Notes: generated by a model not told the origin, from the sequence alone. A stretch of 64,000 bases of DNA from Dehalobacter alkaniphilus (GCA_040500365.1 CP148031.1:186001-250000); one strand, 5' to 3'. Counted from the stretch's first letter, positions 36,196 through 45,525 are shown. Program-made: numbers and translations.

Positions 36196-36862
36196 AGTGC
36201 TGGACATCATATTCTTTAAGCTGGGAGATTACTTTTTCATTTTCCGGCATCACGTACTCGGATTTGACCAGACCGACGTCTTTCTTATAGTAATATAAGC
36301 TGTAATTTCCGCTTTCAGGATACGTGATTTTCACAGTCAGGCAATTTTCGAAAATCCCGGCTGGCACTTCTACCGTGGCGGCCGTGTCAATGATCTCATA
36401 TGAATTTCCTTCACTGGTCCACGAATTGCCTGTAGTAAGCGGTAATTGCAGCAGGACGACCTCAATATTTGACGGTTGGTTCAAAATGTTTTTATCTTCA
36501 TAGAATTCAGACTGTCTGAAGGTATTAACAACACGGTCTGCTGCAACTTTATACCTGTTAGCGGTAACAGTGCCGCCATTGTCAATCATGACCTGGTATT
36601 GATTACGCTGCTGGTACGTAACTTTTTCTGTATACGAAGCATATTCGTTACCGATTCCTTCATAGAACCAGTAATTGCCGACACTCAACGGAATGTACGC
36701 GGCAATATTTTCAGTCTGCTCGCTGGAGGGAGAAGGGGCCGGTTTCGGTTCCGGTTTGGCGAGAGAGCATCCGTTAAAAAACAAGAGAGCCAGGACGATA
36801 ATGCTCCAGAGGACATGCTTTTTCGTTAATACATGTGTAATAGGTTCGGGGACAATTTTCAT
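36194..36862 (-). CDS. Predicted lipoprotein of unknown function
   Basis: 222 aa. Membrane segment with a lipobox (LALLFFNGC, Cys about residue 32), a Pro/Glu/Ser linker, then a beta-rich domain beginning YIPLSVGNYWFYEGIGNEYAS. That opening is typical of small secreted DUF proteins in Firmicutes. Probable outer-face membrane lipoprotein. ATG 36862 follows AGGAGG; the stop lies at the edge of the dispersed repeat. No named family could be assigned. Divergent from the export operon at 37.1 kb. Confidence 0.75.
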   Translation of the reverse strand: MKIVPEPITHVLTKKHVLWSIIVLALLFFNGCSLAKPEPKPAPSPSSEQTENIAAYIPLSVGNYWFYEGIGNEYASYTEKVTYQQRNQYQVMIDNGGTVTANRYKVAADRVVNTFRQSEFYEDKNILNQPSNIEVVLLQLPLTTGNSWTSEGNSYEIIDTAATVEVPAGIFENCLTVKITYPESGNYSLYYYKKDVGLVKSEYVMPENEKVISQLKEYDVQH

Positions 36863-36965
36863 TGAATTAGCCTCCTTTGCAGTCTAAAAAATGATATAAC
36901 GCTATTTTCAGTATGCCAAAAAAATAATAATATAGCCAACTTTTCATTCTGTTTGATTTCCTATT

Positions 36966-37019
36966 TTGCAAAACGATGTTGTCATGCTACAATGTCACTA
37001 TAGTCATAAATTCGTGACT
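36966..37019 (+). promoter_or_regulatory. Promoter and operator candidate of the HlyD-ABC operon
   Basis: TTGCAA (36966-36971), a 16-bp spacer, and TACAAT (36988-36993). Just downstream, AGTCA (37002-37006) and TGACT (37015-37019) form an inverted repeat that could bind the TetR-type regulator encoded at the operon's end. Confidence 0.4.
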
Positions 37020-37118
37020 TCCGTATAAAATATAAATGGATAAACTGTATCACATCCTGTATGATATTGCTGAAACGGCAGAGAAAAAGAAAAGCATATT
37101 TGAAAAGGGGACGTGAAA

Positions 37119-37907
37119 ATGGCGAAAAAAAAGAAAATCGTGGCAGCCATTATTGCTGCAGCTGTATTGCTTTCAGGCTATCTGGGGTGGGAGTATTTTT
37201 ATTTTTCCGATGATGGGACGGTTGAGGCATCCGGTACAATTGAAGCTACCACCGTGGACTTGCGTGTGATGATCGCCGGCAAGGTTCAGAATTTTCAGGT
37301 GAAATCCGGGGATAAGGTCAAGAAAGCAGATATCATTGCCGAGATACAGCGTAATGATCTGGCAGCCCAGCTGGAAAGGGATAAACTAAATGTAGCAATT
37401 GCTCAAAACAATCTGGATGCTTTGCCGTCGGGAAGCAGTGACCATACAATTACTGCTGCCCAAGATCAGGTAATGCTGATGCAGGCTGTCGTCAAAGCAA
37501 CGGAGGCACAGCTGGCTGATCTGCAGATAAAATCTCCGATTGACGGGACCATTCAAGCCAAAGATTATGAAATTGGTGAATATGTCACGGCCGGATCCAC
37601 GTTGGCCACGGTTGTCAATCTGGACCAGGTCTGGATTAACGTATATATACCGACAGATGACCTGCCTTTTATAGAATTGGGGAGGGAAGCGAATTTCACG
37701 ATCAGTGGTCTGGACAGGGTGTTTACAGGCACGATTGCTGAAATTGCCAGCCAGGGAGAATTTACGCCCAAAACGATTCAAACCAAAAGAGAAAGGGCCA
37801 ATATTGTCTACAAAGTCAAAATTGCAGTGGATAATCCCGAAGGATTATTAAAACCAGGCATGCCGGCAGATGTTATGATCAAAATGGTAGAGACGGCCAA
37901 TGATTAA
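37119..37907 (+). CDS. HlyD-family membrane fusion / adaptor protein
   Basis: 262 aa. One N-terminal membrane helix (IVAAIIAAAVLLSGYLGW), then a biotinyl-lipoyl-like half (GTIEATTVDLRVMIAGKVQN), a short helical hairpin (about 75-125), the second lipoyl half (IKSPIDGTIQAKDYEIGEYV), and a beta-barrel (ANFTISGLDRVFTGTIAEI). Resembles YbhG/EmrA-type adaptors that link an ABC exporter to the outside. ATG 37119 has AAGGGG at the right distance; GTG 37113 does not. The stop overlaps the next ATPase gene by 8 bp. Confidence 0.9.
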   Translation: MAKKKKIVAAIIAAAVLLSGYLGWEYFYFSDDGTVEASGTIEATTVDLRVMIAGKVQNFQVKSGDKVKKADIIAEIQRNDLAAQLERDKLNVAIAQNNLDALPSGSSDHTITAAQDQVMLMQAVVKATEAQLADLQIKSPIDGTIQAKDYEIGEYVTAGSTLATVVNLDQVWINVYIPTDDLPFIELGREANFTISGLDRVFTGTIAEIASQGEFTPKTIQTKRERANIVYKVKIAVDNPEGLLKPGMPADVMIKMVETAND

Positions 37908-38814
37908 GGTAAATCAACTGTCTAAAAAATTTGGATCTCTGCTGGCCGTTAACGATGTAAGTCTGAACGTCAGCGAGGGAGAAATTTTTGGTTTGATTGG
38001 TCCGGACGGAGCAGGTAAAACGACGCTCATCCGGGTCATCTGCGGGCTGCTAACCGCAGATGCCGGTGAAGTAAGGGTTTTGGGGCTCACGGACAGAGAA
38101 CGGGAAAAAGGAAAAGACGCCGGTGCCAGAAATTTTGGTTATATGCCGCAGCGTTTCAGCCTCTATGGCGACCTTACGGTCATGGAGAACTTACTCTTTT
38201 TCGGGGAGATGTACAGCCTTAAAAAAGAAGTCATTATCCATCGTTCGGAAGAGATTCTGGAAATCACCAACCTGGTTGCGTTTAAAAAAAGATTTGCGGA
38301 TCAACTTTCCGGCGGAATGAAGCAAAAACTGGCGCTGACCTGCGCGCTTGTCACCAGGCCGAAACTGTTGATTCTCGATGAACCGACCTATGGTGTTGAT
38401 CCGGAATTCCGCAAGGAGTTCTGGAAGATTCTATACCAGTTGAACCGGGAAGGAATGACCATTCTGGTGTCTACCCCATATATGGATGAGGCGGAACTTT
38501 GTACCTGGGTAGCGTTCATGAATGAAGGAAGCGTTCATGTGCTGGATACGCCAGTGGGCCTGAAAGAAAAATTCCCTTATCAGGTCTGGGAGGTTATGGC
38601 TGATACAAAAGAACCCTGGCTGTTCGGGGAAACAGATGGAATCCTGGATTATTCCCTATTTGGAGACAAGTACCGTTTGATCATCGACAAGAACGTCGAA
38701 GCAGAAGCCTTGATTGAACAGACCCTTACGACAAAGGGCTGCACCTTTAGCCAGCTGCAAAAAGCAGCCCCTTCCATTGAAGATGTCTTTGTCATCATGG
38801 CAGGAGGAAAATAG
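37900..38814 (+). CDS. ABC transporter ATP-binding protein 1 of the export operon
   Basis: 304 aa. Walker A is GPDGAGKTTLI (Asp where most have Asn), Q loop in YMPQRFSLYGDLTV, signature LSGGMKQKLAL, Walker B LLILDEPTYGVDP, and the switch position in VSTPYMDEAELC, where the usual His is Pro-Tyr. The altered H loop suggests a weakened ATPase site, as often seen in the first half of YbhF-type tandem ATPases. Translationally coupled to the HlyD gene; the second ATPase starts immediately after its stop. Confidence 0.9.
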   Translation: MIKVNQLSKKFGSLLAVNDVSLNVSEGEIFGLIGPDGAGKTTLIRVICGLLTADAGEVRVLGLTDREREKGKDAGARNFGYMPQRFSLYGDLTVMENLLFFGEMYSLKKEVIIHRSEEILEITNLVAFKKRFADQLSGGMKQKLALTCALVTRPKLLILDEPTYGVDPEFRKEFWKILYQLNREGMTILVSTPYMDEAELCTWVAFMNEGSVHVLDTPVGLKEKFPYQVWEVMADTKEPWLFGETDGILDYSLFGDKYRLIIDKNVEAEALIEQTLTTKGCTFSQLQKAAPSIEDVFVIMAGGK

Positions 38815-39738
38815 ATGGAAAATGTGATTATTACCGAAGGCCTGATAAAAAAATTTGGTGACTTTACCGCAGTTGACAACGTTTCGCTTCGGGTCGGAAG
38901 AGGGGAGATTTTTGGTTTTTTAGGACCGAATGGCGCGGGTAAATCGACGACAATCCGAATGCTCTGCGGCATTTTGGAACCAACCGGAGGCTCTGCGGTA
39001 GTTCTGGGCTATGATCTCCGAAAGGAAGCTGAAAAAATTAAACAAAGCATCGGCTACATGTCTCAAAAATTTAGCCTCTATGATGACCTTACAGTGAAAG
39101 AGAATTTAAAATTCTATGCAGGTCTGTATGGAATTCCGCGCAAAAATTTATCCGGGAGAATGGATGAAATGATTGCGATGGCCGATCTGACAGGAAGGGA
39201 AAATGAACTTGCCGGTAACTTAAGCGGGGGCTGGAAACAGCGGCTTGCCTTGGGTTGCGCTATCATTGCCAAACCACCGCTGCTTTTCCTGGATGAGCCG
39301 ACCAGCGGAGTTAGTCCGACCAGCCGCAGAATGTTCTTTCAGATCATCAAAAAAATGACGAATGAGGGAACCACGGTCATGGTAACAACCCACTTTATGG
39401 ATGAAGCAGAACGCTGTCATCGGGCCGCGTTTATATCCGGCGGGAAACTGATGGCGGTGGATAGTCCGGACCAACTCAAGAAGAAATCAATTCAAGGTTG
39501 CATGGTTGAGCTGAAGCTCAAGGATGGCATGCAGCGCGTGAAGGAAATCGAAAAACTGCCTTATGTTAAGGAGTGTACGATCCACGGGGCGCTCCTTCAC
39601 GTCCTGCTGACAGGAGAGGATAATGTTTCGCAGCTGGAGCAGGACTTGGCCTGCGAACCTCAAATCATTATGCCTTCCCTGGAAGATGTTTTTGTAGCTT
39701 TGGCCAAACAGCAAAGAACCTCGGGATACGCCGAATAG
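38815..39738 (+). CDS. ABC transporter ATP-binding protein 2 of the export operon
   Basis: 307 aa. Canonical Walker A GPNGAGKSTTI, Q loop YMSQKFSLYDDLTV, signature LSGGWKQRLAL, Walker B LLFLDEPTSGVSP (Ser replaces the usual Asp of the D loop), and a normal H loop VTTHFMDEAERC. It pairs with ATPase 1: one degenerate and one consensus-like switch, matching the two halves of fused YbhF. ATG 38815 directly follows the previous stop, with AGGAGG inside the upstream gene. A C-terminal extension of about 90 residues resembles DUF4162-type regulatory tails. Confidence 0.9.
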   Translation: MENVIITEGLIKKFGDFTAVDNVSLRVGRGEIFGFLGPNGAGKSTTIRMLCGILEPTGGSAVVLGYDLRKEAEKIKQSIGYMSQKFSLYDDLTVKENLKFYAGLYGIPRKNLSGRMDEMIAMADLTGRENELAGNLSGGWKQRLALGCAIIAKPPLLFLDEPTSGVSPTSRRMFFQIIKKMTNEGTTVMVTTHFMDEAERCHRAAFISGGKLMAVDSPDQLKKKSIQGCMVELKLKDGMQRVKEIEKLPYVKECTIHGALLHVLLTGEDNVSQLEQDLACEPQIIMPSLEDVFVALAKQQRTSGYAE

Positions 39739-39753
39739 ACGAGGAGGATACGA

Positions 39754-40869
39754 ATGGGAAGAATTCAGGCTGTTCTTTATAAGGAGTTTCTGCATATCCG
39801 CAGAGACAGACTGACACTGGGACTGGTGTTTATGCTTCCTCTGATTCAGCTGCTTCTATTTGGTTATGCGATCCAAACGGAAGTCAAACATATCCCGACG
39901 GTAGTATTTGATCAGTCTCTTAGCGAGGAGAGCAGAGATCTGCTGGAGGCTTTCAGTGCTTCCGGATATTATGACGTCCTTTATGCGGCCAATAGTTTTC
40001 AGGAAGTTAATGATATGATTGACAGCGGCAAGGCGAAGGTCGGGATCGTTTTTCCGCCAGGTTTTGCCAATAACGTGCAAAAAGGCGAATCTGCCTCTGT
40101 CCAGGTGATTGTCGATGCGAGCGACAATATGGTAGCGAACCAGGCGATGGCGACAGCTAATTCCATCGGCCTGCTGAAATCACAGGAAGTCATTACTCAG
40201 AAACTGCATATCGATCTGACTAATCCGCCGTACGACATCCGAGTACGGGCCTGGTATAATCCGGACGGAATTACCGCTTATTATATGGTGCCCGGGATCC
40301 TGGGAATTGTTGTGACACTTTCTATGGTGATGATGACATCGATGTCCCTGGTCCGGGAGAGGGAAAAGGGAACGCTCGAGCAGCTTATCGTTACGCCGAT
40401 CAAGTCGTATGAGCTGATGATCGGAAAAATTATTCCTTATATCTTTCTGGGGTATATCCAGATTACCGTTGCCCTGCTGGTCGGGGTCCTGGTGTTTGGG
40501 GTTCCGATCAAAGGGAGCCTGCTGGAACTGTATGGCTTGACGCTGTTCTTTATCACAGCGTCCTTAGGTCTGGGTATCATGATATCCAATATTGCCAGAA
40601 ATCAAATGCAGGCTTTCCAGATGTCCTTTTTTATCATGCTTCCGAGTATTATGCTTTCGGGTTTTCTTTTCCCGCGGGACGCCATGCCCAGGATCATTTA
40701 CTATCTCAGCGATGTGATTCCGCTGACATATTACCTGGACATCATCAGAGGAATCGTTCTGAAAGGAATTGGTTTTTCCTACCTGGTCAGCCAGGTCATC
40801 TGCCTGATTTTATTTTCAGTGTTGTTTCTTACGATCAGTATTCTGAAGTTTAAGAAGAAAATAGCCTAA
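39754..40869 (+). CDS. ABC-2 type permease (YbhS/YhhJ-like)
   Basis: 371 aa. N-terminal helix (LGLVFMLPLIQLLLFGYAI), a large extracytoplasmic domain (about 45-170: VVFDQSLSEESRDLLEAF), then five to six C-terminal helices with the ABC-2 signature EREKGTLEQLIVTPIKSYEL and a late PLTYYLDIIRGI. Only one permease gene is present, whereas YbhFSR systems have two, so a homodimer is likely. RBS GAGGAGG upstream. Substrate unknown; relatives export drugs, dyes or peptides. Confidence 0.92.
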   Translation: MGRIQAVLYKEFLHIRRDRLTLGLVFMLPLIQLLLFGYAIQTEVKHIPTVVFDQSLSEESRDLLEAFSASGYYDVLYAANSFQEVNDMIDSGKAKVGIVFPPGFANNVQKGESASVQVIVDASDNMVANQAMATANSIGLLKSQEVITQKLHIDLTNPPYDIRVRAWYNPDGITAYYMVPGILGIVVTLSMVMMTSMSLVREREKGTLEQLIVTPIKSYELMIGKIIPYIFLGYIQITVALLVGVLVFGVPIKGSLLELYGLTLFFITASLGLGIMISNIARNQMQAFQMSFFIMLPSIMLSGFLFPRDAMPRIIYYLSDVIPLTYYLDIIRGIVLKGIGFSYLVSQVICLILFSVLFLTISILKFKKKIA

Positions 40870-40886
40870 AAAGAGGAGTTAACATC

Positions 40887-41513
40887 GTGGATACGAGAGA
40901 AAAAATTATTCTGGCCTGTGAACAGCTTGCTATAAAGAATGCTCTGGGTTTTTCCCGTCTTTCCATGGAAGAACTGGCCAAAGCGGCCGGATTAAGTAAA
41001 AGAACGATCTATCGTCATTTTGCCAGCAAAGAAGACTTGTTTGAAGCAACGATTGATAAGGTAACGGATGAAATTATTGCCAGGAATTTGAGACTTTCCG
41101 ATTCAAAAGATATCAACACGATCATTGTCGGGGCTCTTCAGAATATTTCTTATCTGATCAATCCTCAGTTTTTAGCTGATTTAAGCCATCATTATCCGAT
41201 GCTCTGGCAAAAAATTGACCAGATCCGTCAGAAAAAGATTGACAGGTTGATCGATCACCTTCTGGTCAGCAGTAAACTGCGTTTACGGGTAGATTCCAGG
41301 ATTTTTAAGACATCACTGTTAACAGCGATGTCAGAGATTCTCAGTCCTGAGTTTATCCTGAAGAGCGGCATGTCTTTTGAACAGGTCGGATTGGAATTCC
41401 TGAATATGTTCATTTTCGGGGCCGTTGAACCGTTAAGCAATACAAAGCAGGAAGCAAGTTTAGCTAATTTGACAGAACTGAAAGTAAATTTGGCTGATGA
41501 GCAGAACGGGTAA
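40887..41513 (+). CDS. TetR-family transcriptional regulator
   Basis: 208 aa. N-terminal TetR helix-turn-helix: SMEELAKAAGLSKRTIYRHFASKEDLF, then a helical ligand/dimer domain. GTG 40887 follows AAGAGGAG, 17 bp after the permease, so it is the last gene of the export operon and probably its repressor. An inverted repeat in the operon's promoter region (37002-37019) is a possible site. The ISNCY element is inserted about 30 bp after its stop. Confidence 0.92.
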   Translation: MDTREKIILACEQLAIKNALGFSRLSMEELAKAAGLSKRTIYRHFASKEDLFEATIDKVTDEIIARNLRLSDSKDINTIIVGALQNISYLINPQFLADLSHHYPMLWQKIDQIRQKKIDRLIDHLLVSSKLRLRVDSRIFKTSLLTAMSEILSPEFILKSGMSFEQVGLEFLNMFIFGAVEPLSNTKQEASLANLTELKVNLADEQNG

Positions 41514-41526
41514 AAGCTGTAGAAAC

Positions 41527-43021
41527 ATTAATATTGAATTAGAGTGTCAATAGTCTGCGATAATGTCACCCTGATAGGGTGATAACTGTGCAGCAGAAAT
41601 GTCATCCCTAAGTTTCTTGGAATAGAAAATTTCGGTATAGCCAAACCAAGGGGAATTAGTTTTGTTTTTAGGTTTAATTAAAGTCTCAGAAGGTAGGCAA
41701 TTAGTAGAGTTGTCTGGCTGAGAGATATGTATTATACTTTCCTTAGGCTGAGTATTAAGCGGTTCTGGTTTAATCACAAGGCCCTTGAAAAGAACCTGCA
41801 TTCCGATATGTTTACTGGTTGCTACAGTAATCGTGTCATGAGGGGATGCAGGGATTTCTTTATTATCCTTAGAAATTGGCAACCGGTATTTCTGACCTCT
41901 ATAAGAAAAGGAAAGGCCTGAATCAAGCTTTCTTGTTTCATGTATAGCAAAGGTTAACTGAAATGCAGCCAAATCCTGTTTGGGCAAATAGGCCTTTTCC
42001 ATGCTGGCAGCCTGGACGGAGAATTTGCGGTTGTAATAGGGAATATATTGCCTCAGGAATTCATTAGCCTGTTCAATTGAATTAATGCCTTTACGCTTCA
42101 TATCTTTAGGCAAACGATCCTGCAAAGTTTCCCAGAGCCTTTCAATCCCCCCTTTAGCTTGTGCAGACTTGGCAATGATAAGTAGAATTTTGGTTTCTCT
42201 GAGAGCTCTTGCGAAGTGGGGTTGACGCTCGACTTTACCAGTTAGTTCTTCATCTAGTGTCAGTTTCTTTTTTGTTTTACTGTCATAAGCAAAGACTGTT
42301 CTACCATCGGTGTAAATTTCCCTTGGCAAATGGCCGTCTTGATTCATCTGAAACATCAACTCACAATACCCTTCAAAGGTTTCTTCCTTTTCGAAATGAA
42401 GAGCTAGAATACGACCTGTGGCATCATCTACAGCACCATGAAGGTGCAGGTAGGAGTCATTGCCCAGCCAATCATAACTGGAAGCATCCATCTGAACGAG
42501 TTCTCCTTCACGTTTACGGGCATTTCTTGACCGATGTTTCTTCGGTCTTCGTTTGGCCTTTGGGGATCGAATACCACTGGCTTTTAGATGTCTTGAAACA
42601 GTGCTGACAGAGACAAATATCCCCTTGTCTTCAGCGAGAACATCGGTAGCATGGCAAAAGTTATAGTTGATCAATTCCTTTTCGTAAATCTCAATGATGT
42701 TCAAGGCTAACTTTGGATCTAAGGCATTAGCAGGCTTACGTCCTCTGTTTTTATGCAGAATGCTCATGACCCCATTGGCGGTGGCCTCCACTTTCAACCG
42801 CTGTACTTGTCTGACGCTGAGATTTAGAAGCCCTGCTGCTTGTTTGTTTAATAAATGGCCTGCCAATAATTCTTCGATAATGGTTACTTTTCTTGCTTCT
42901 TGCTTGCTCATTTCTAATTTCATCCTCCCATTATATCTGTTTTGTGAGGGGATGACATTTTCCTTGAAGAATTATACTATGACATTATCGCAGATCAACA
43001 ACATTAATATTGAATTAGAGT
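41527..43021 (-). mobile_element. ISNCY/IS1202-like insertion sequence, copy 1, with 19-bp target duplication
   Basis: The element spans 41546-43002 (1,457 bp) and matches 61186-62642. It is flanked by the direct repeat ATTAATATTGAATTAGAGT at 41527-41545 and 43003-43021. Terminal inverted repeats are imperfect: both ends share TCTGCGATAATGTCA after a diverged 8-nt tip. The right duplication ends in the first T of the tRNA-Ser promoter's -35 box. A boundary shift of one base is possible. Confidence 0.92.
41547..42923 (-). CDS. ISNCY/IS1202-like transposase, copy 1
   Basis: 458 aa, intact. N-terminal helix-turn-helix (LLNKQAAGLLNLSVRQVQRL) with a second in the SRHLKASGIRSP region, then an rve-type DDE core: QMDASSYDWLG (first Asp), GAVDDATGRILAL, IYTDGRTVFA (second Asp), and AKGGIERLWETLQDRLPKD (Glu). 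The C-terminal part ends IIADY, encoded inside the terminal inverted repeat. ATG 42923 follows GGGAGG. Identical to the protein at 61187-62563. Confidence 0.93.
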   Translation of the reverse strand: MKLEMSKQEARKVTIIEELLAGHLLNKQAAGLLNLSVRQVQRLKVEATANGVMSILHKNRGRKPANALDPKLALNIIEIYEKELINYNFCHATDVLAEDKGIFVSVSTVSRHLKASGIRSPKAKRRPKKHRSRNARKREGELVQMDASSYDWLGNDSYLHLHGAVDDATGRILALHFEKEETFEGYCELMFQMNQDGHLPREIYTDGRTVFAYDSKTKKKLTLDEELTGKVERQPHFARALRETKILLIIAKSAQAKGGIERLWETLQDRLPKDMKRKGINSIEQANEFLRQYIPYYNRKFSVQAASMEKAYLPKQDLAAFQLTFAIHETRKLDSGLSFSYRGQKYRLPISKDNKEIPASPHDTITVATSKHIGMQVLFKGLVIKPEPLNTQPKESIIHISQPDNSTNCLPSETLIKPKNKTNSPWFGYTEIFYSKKLRDDISAAQLSPYQGDIIADY

Positions 43022-43049
43022 TGACGTTCGCTGTCCGAGCCAGTATAAT
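43021..43049 (+). promoter_or_regulatory. Promoter of tRNA-Ser
   Basis: TTGACG (43021-43026), 17-bp spacer, TATAAT (43044-43049). The A/T-rich target duplication immediately upstream restores what was probably an UP-like sequence before the IS inserted. Confidence 0.8.
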
Positions 43050-43118
43050 AACATTTGCGACTTTGTTAAATCTTTTGCGAAAAACTGATATTAATGAAAT
43101 AATTACTGTTTCAGACCC

Positions 43119-43212
43119 GGAGAGATGGCTGAGTTGGTCGAAGGCGCTCGCCTGGAAAGCGGGTACATGGTGATGAACTGTGTCGTGGGTTCGAATCCCA
43201 CTCTCTCCGCCA
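43119..43212 (+). tRNA. tRNA-Ser(GGA), CCA encoded
   Basis: Acceptor GGAGAGA (43119-43125) pairs with TCTCTCC (43202-43208). D arm GCTGAGTTGG. Anticodon stem CTCGC/GCGGG with loop CTGGAAA (anticodon GGA). Long variable arm typical of serine tRNAs, T arm GTGGG-TTCGAAT-CCCAC, discriminator G, then CCA. It precedes ffs and dnaX as in Bacillus. Confidence 0.95.
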
Positions 43213-43225
43213 TTGACATTATTCG

Positions 43226-43252
43226 AAGCCTTGACATTTAAAGGCTTTTTAT
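43226..43252 (+). terminator. Terminator after tRNA-Ser
   Basis: AAGCC (43226-43230) pairs with GGCTT (43243-43247), followed by a T-rich tract. Short stem. Confidence 0.55.
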
Positions 43253-43287
43253 TTATTTACTTTCTTTTTCATGGTATAATAAAGTTT

Positions 43288-43558
43288 GACCGTGCTAGAC
43301 GGGGAGTCAGCGGTTCCTTGTAACCCGCAATCCGCTATAGCGGGGTTTAATTCCTTTGATGAGGATCTGGTCGTCGGAGCAGTCCATGTTTGAATGTGAT
43401 GAGTTTCTGGTCTTGCGCAACGGAACGCTTTGAACCGTGTCAGATCCTGACGGAAGCAGCACTAAGGAGTTAGTTCTGTGTGCCGCGAGGTGACCGGGAA
43501 TGAACATTTGAGCAGGGTTAACGTCCGGAGGTTTTGGTTCGATCAAAGGTGCACGGTC
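43288..43558 (+). ncRNA. ffs: Signal recognition particle RNA, long Bacillus-type form
   Basis: The 271-nt RNA is closed by GACCGTGC (43288-43295) and GCACGGTC (43551-43558). It contains the Alu-domain start (GTGCTAGACGGGGAG), the conserved helix 8 apex GTCAGATCCTGACGGAAGCA with GGAA-type tetraloop, and GTGCCGCGAGG on the return strand. This length and the Alu domain match Gram-positive scRNA, not the 4.5S type. A TATAAT at 43275-43280 gives a likely promoter. Order tRNA-Ser, ffs, dnaX is conserved with B. subtilis. Confidence 0.95.
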
Positions 43559-43571
43559 TTTATTCATATAA

Positions 43572-43597
43572 GGTGGTTTTTGGAGACCATCTTTTTT
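43572..43597 (+). terminator. Terminator after SRP RNA
   Basis: GGTGGT (43572-43577) pairs with ACCATC (43586-43591) with one G-T pair, followed by six T. Confidence 0.8.
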
Positions 43598-43740
43598 GGT
43601 GTATCAGAAAATTCAAGTTTCTGGTCGTATATCCGAAAGTATATTGCTTTTTGATATATCTAAGTGCAACTAAGGCTTCCGCCAACGGCTTGGCGTCGGC
43701 CAAGTATTCTTTATGAATTTAGGAAGTGACGGGTGATAAC

Positions 43741-45417
43741 ATGGCATATCTTGCACTTTATCGAGAGTGGCGGCCCAAAAAATTCAGTGAGATGGTGGGC
43801 CAGGAACATGTCAAAATAACCTTGACTAATGCACTGAGCCAGAATAAGGTCGCGCATGCTTATATGTTCAGCGGGCCCCGGGGTACAGGAAAGACTTCGG
43901 CAGCGAAGATTTTGGCGAAAGCACTGAACTGCTCCGACCGGGATGGCGCTGAACCGTGCAGCCGGTGTGCATCGTGTCTGGATATTGAGCAGGGAAATGC
44001 GATGGATGTCCTGGAAATCGATGCCGCTTCCAACAGAGGCATTGATGAAATCCGGGATTTAAGAGAGAAAGTAAAGCTGGCGTCGTCTGGCGGCAAATAT
44101 AAAGTATATATTATCGATGAAGTCCATATGCTCACACCTGAGGCTTTTAATGCTTTGCTCAAAACATTGGAGGAGCCACCGGTCAATGTTGTCTTTGTCT
44201 TGGCAACGACGGAGGCCCATAAAGTGCCACTGACGATTTTATCCAGAGTGCAGAGATTTGAGTTCCACCGCATTTCCGCGGAAGGCATTGCGATGAGACT
44301 GCAGGAGGTGTGTCAGGCTTTAGGACGGGATATCGAGACCAAAGCACTGCGGGTTATCGCGGCTAAGGCCGAAGGTGGTTTGCGCGATGCATTAAGCATC
44401 CTGGACCAGTGTCTACTGCAGGATGATCCTATCAGGATGGAGCATATTTATCAGGTGATCGGCATGGTTGGGGAAACATTCAGTGCAGATCTGACGGATT
44501 CCCTGCTGAATCAAGATTATGCTTTGACCCTGGCTAAGCTCGGAGAAGGAATTTCTCTGGGTCGGGATCCCCGGCAAATCATCCGCGAACTGTTGGACTA
44601 TCTGCGGCAGGCGCTGTTATATTTGACCGGCGGTCAGGAACCTTTGATGGCACCTGAGATGACCCGACGGCTTGTTGCGCAGAGTCAGGCAATCGGTCTG
44701 AACCGACTTCTCTGCTGGATCAATGTCCTTCTGAAGGGTGAAGGGGAATTGCGCTACGCGACAAATGCCCGTCTGGCAGCGGAAATGATTCTGGTGCAGA
44801 CCATTTTTGGAGCAGATATAGCGGGGGGTTCAACTGATACAACCGAAAACCGGCCTAAAGAAACGCACGTTAAACAGCCGCAAAAGGCTGTGCAGACGGC
44901 CGGTAAACATCCGGCTGAAAGTAAGGATGAGGCTCCAACGAAGGCAGTTGAAACCACCGAACAGGACCAGAATATGGCTGAAACCTTACCTGCTGCTGAA
45001 CAAGGCAGTGTCAACTTCCAGACGGTCCAGGATAAATGGCCGGAAATACTCGAGGAAGTCCGGAAACGGAAAAGATCTACCCATGCTTTCCTGCTGGAGG
45101 GAAAACCGCTTGCCGTAAAAGATGATCAGGTCTATTTGGTTTTTAAAGACGGCTATTCTTTCCACCGGGACAAATTCAATCAGGTAGAAAATAAAAATGT
45201 TGTGGAAGAAGTACTTCTGCAAACATTTGGTAGAAAACTCAGTCTGAACAACCTTATTGAAAGTGAGGTTCAGGATCTGCCGGCTGAAGCTGCGGATTCT
45301 ACAGAGTCAAAAAAAAGAGTAACGGACCGGATGGGACCAGCTGAAGACGACTATTTGGTCCAAAAAGCCCGCGAATTATTTGGAGATCAGCTTGTGCAGG
45401 TGCGAAAAGAAAAGTAA
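43741..45417 (+). CDS. dnaX: DNA polymerase III subunits gamma and tau
   Basis: Clamp-loader ATPase, 558 aa. Walker A GPRGTGKTSAAKIL, zinc site CNCSDRDGAEPCSRCASC, DExH-type Walker B YIIDEVHML, and the sensor-1 region VLATTEAHKVP. The C-terminal 200 residues comprise a Lys/Glu-rich linker and a DnaX C-terminal domain (WPEILEEVRKRKRSTHAFL). ATG 43741 begins MAYLALYREWRPKKF, the canonical start; GTG 43726 is less likely. No slippery frameshift sequence was looked for in detail, so a short gamma form is not asserted. First protein gene of the dnaX-ybaB-recR unit. Confidence 0.97.
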   Translation: MAYLALYREWRPKKFSEMVGQEHVKITLTNALSQNKVAHAYMFSGPRGTGKTSAAKILAKALNCSDRDGAEPCSRCASCLDIEQGNAMDVLEIDAASNRGIDEIRDLREKVKLASSGGKYKVYIIDEVHMLTPEAFNALLKTLEEPPVNVVFVLATTEAHKVPLTILSRVQRFEFHRISAEGIAMRLQEVCQALGRDIETKALRVIAAKAEGGLRDALSILDQCLLQDDPIRMEHIYQVIGMVGETFSADLTDSLLNQDYALTLAKLGEGISLGRDPRQIIRELLDYLRQALLYLTGGQEPLMAPEMTRRLVAQSQAIGLNRLLCWINVLLKGEGELRYATNARLAAEMILVQTIFGADIAGGSTDTTENRPKETHVKQPQKAVQTAGKHPAESKDEAPTKAVETTEQDQNMAETLPAAEQGSVNFQTVQDKWPEILEEVRKRKRSTHAFLLEGKPLAVKDDQVYLVFKDGYSFHRDKFNQVENKNVVEEVLLQTFGRKLSLNNLIESEVQDLPAEAADSTESKKRVTDRMGPAEDDYLVQKARELFGDQLVQVRKEK

Positions 45418-45525
45418 TATAGATGATAGACAGCTTTAAGCGAGCCATAAGCGAGCAAACGAATGTTAGAAAAAAGAATCAAGCAATAGCAAAAAAAGAA
45501 TAGTCGAATAAGGAGAGTGTTATTC

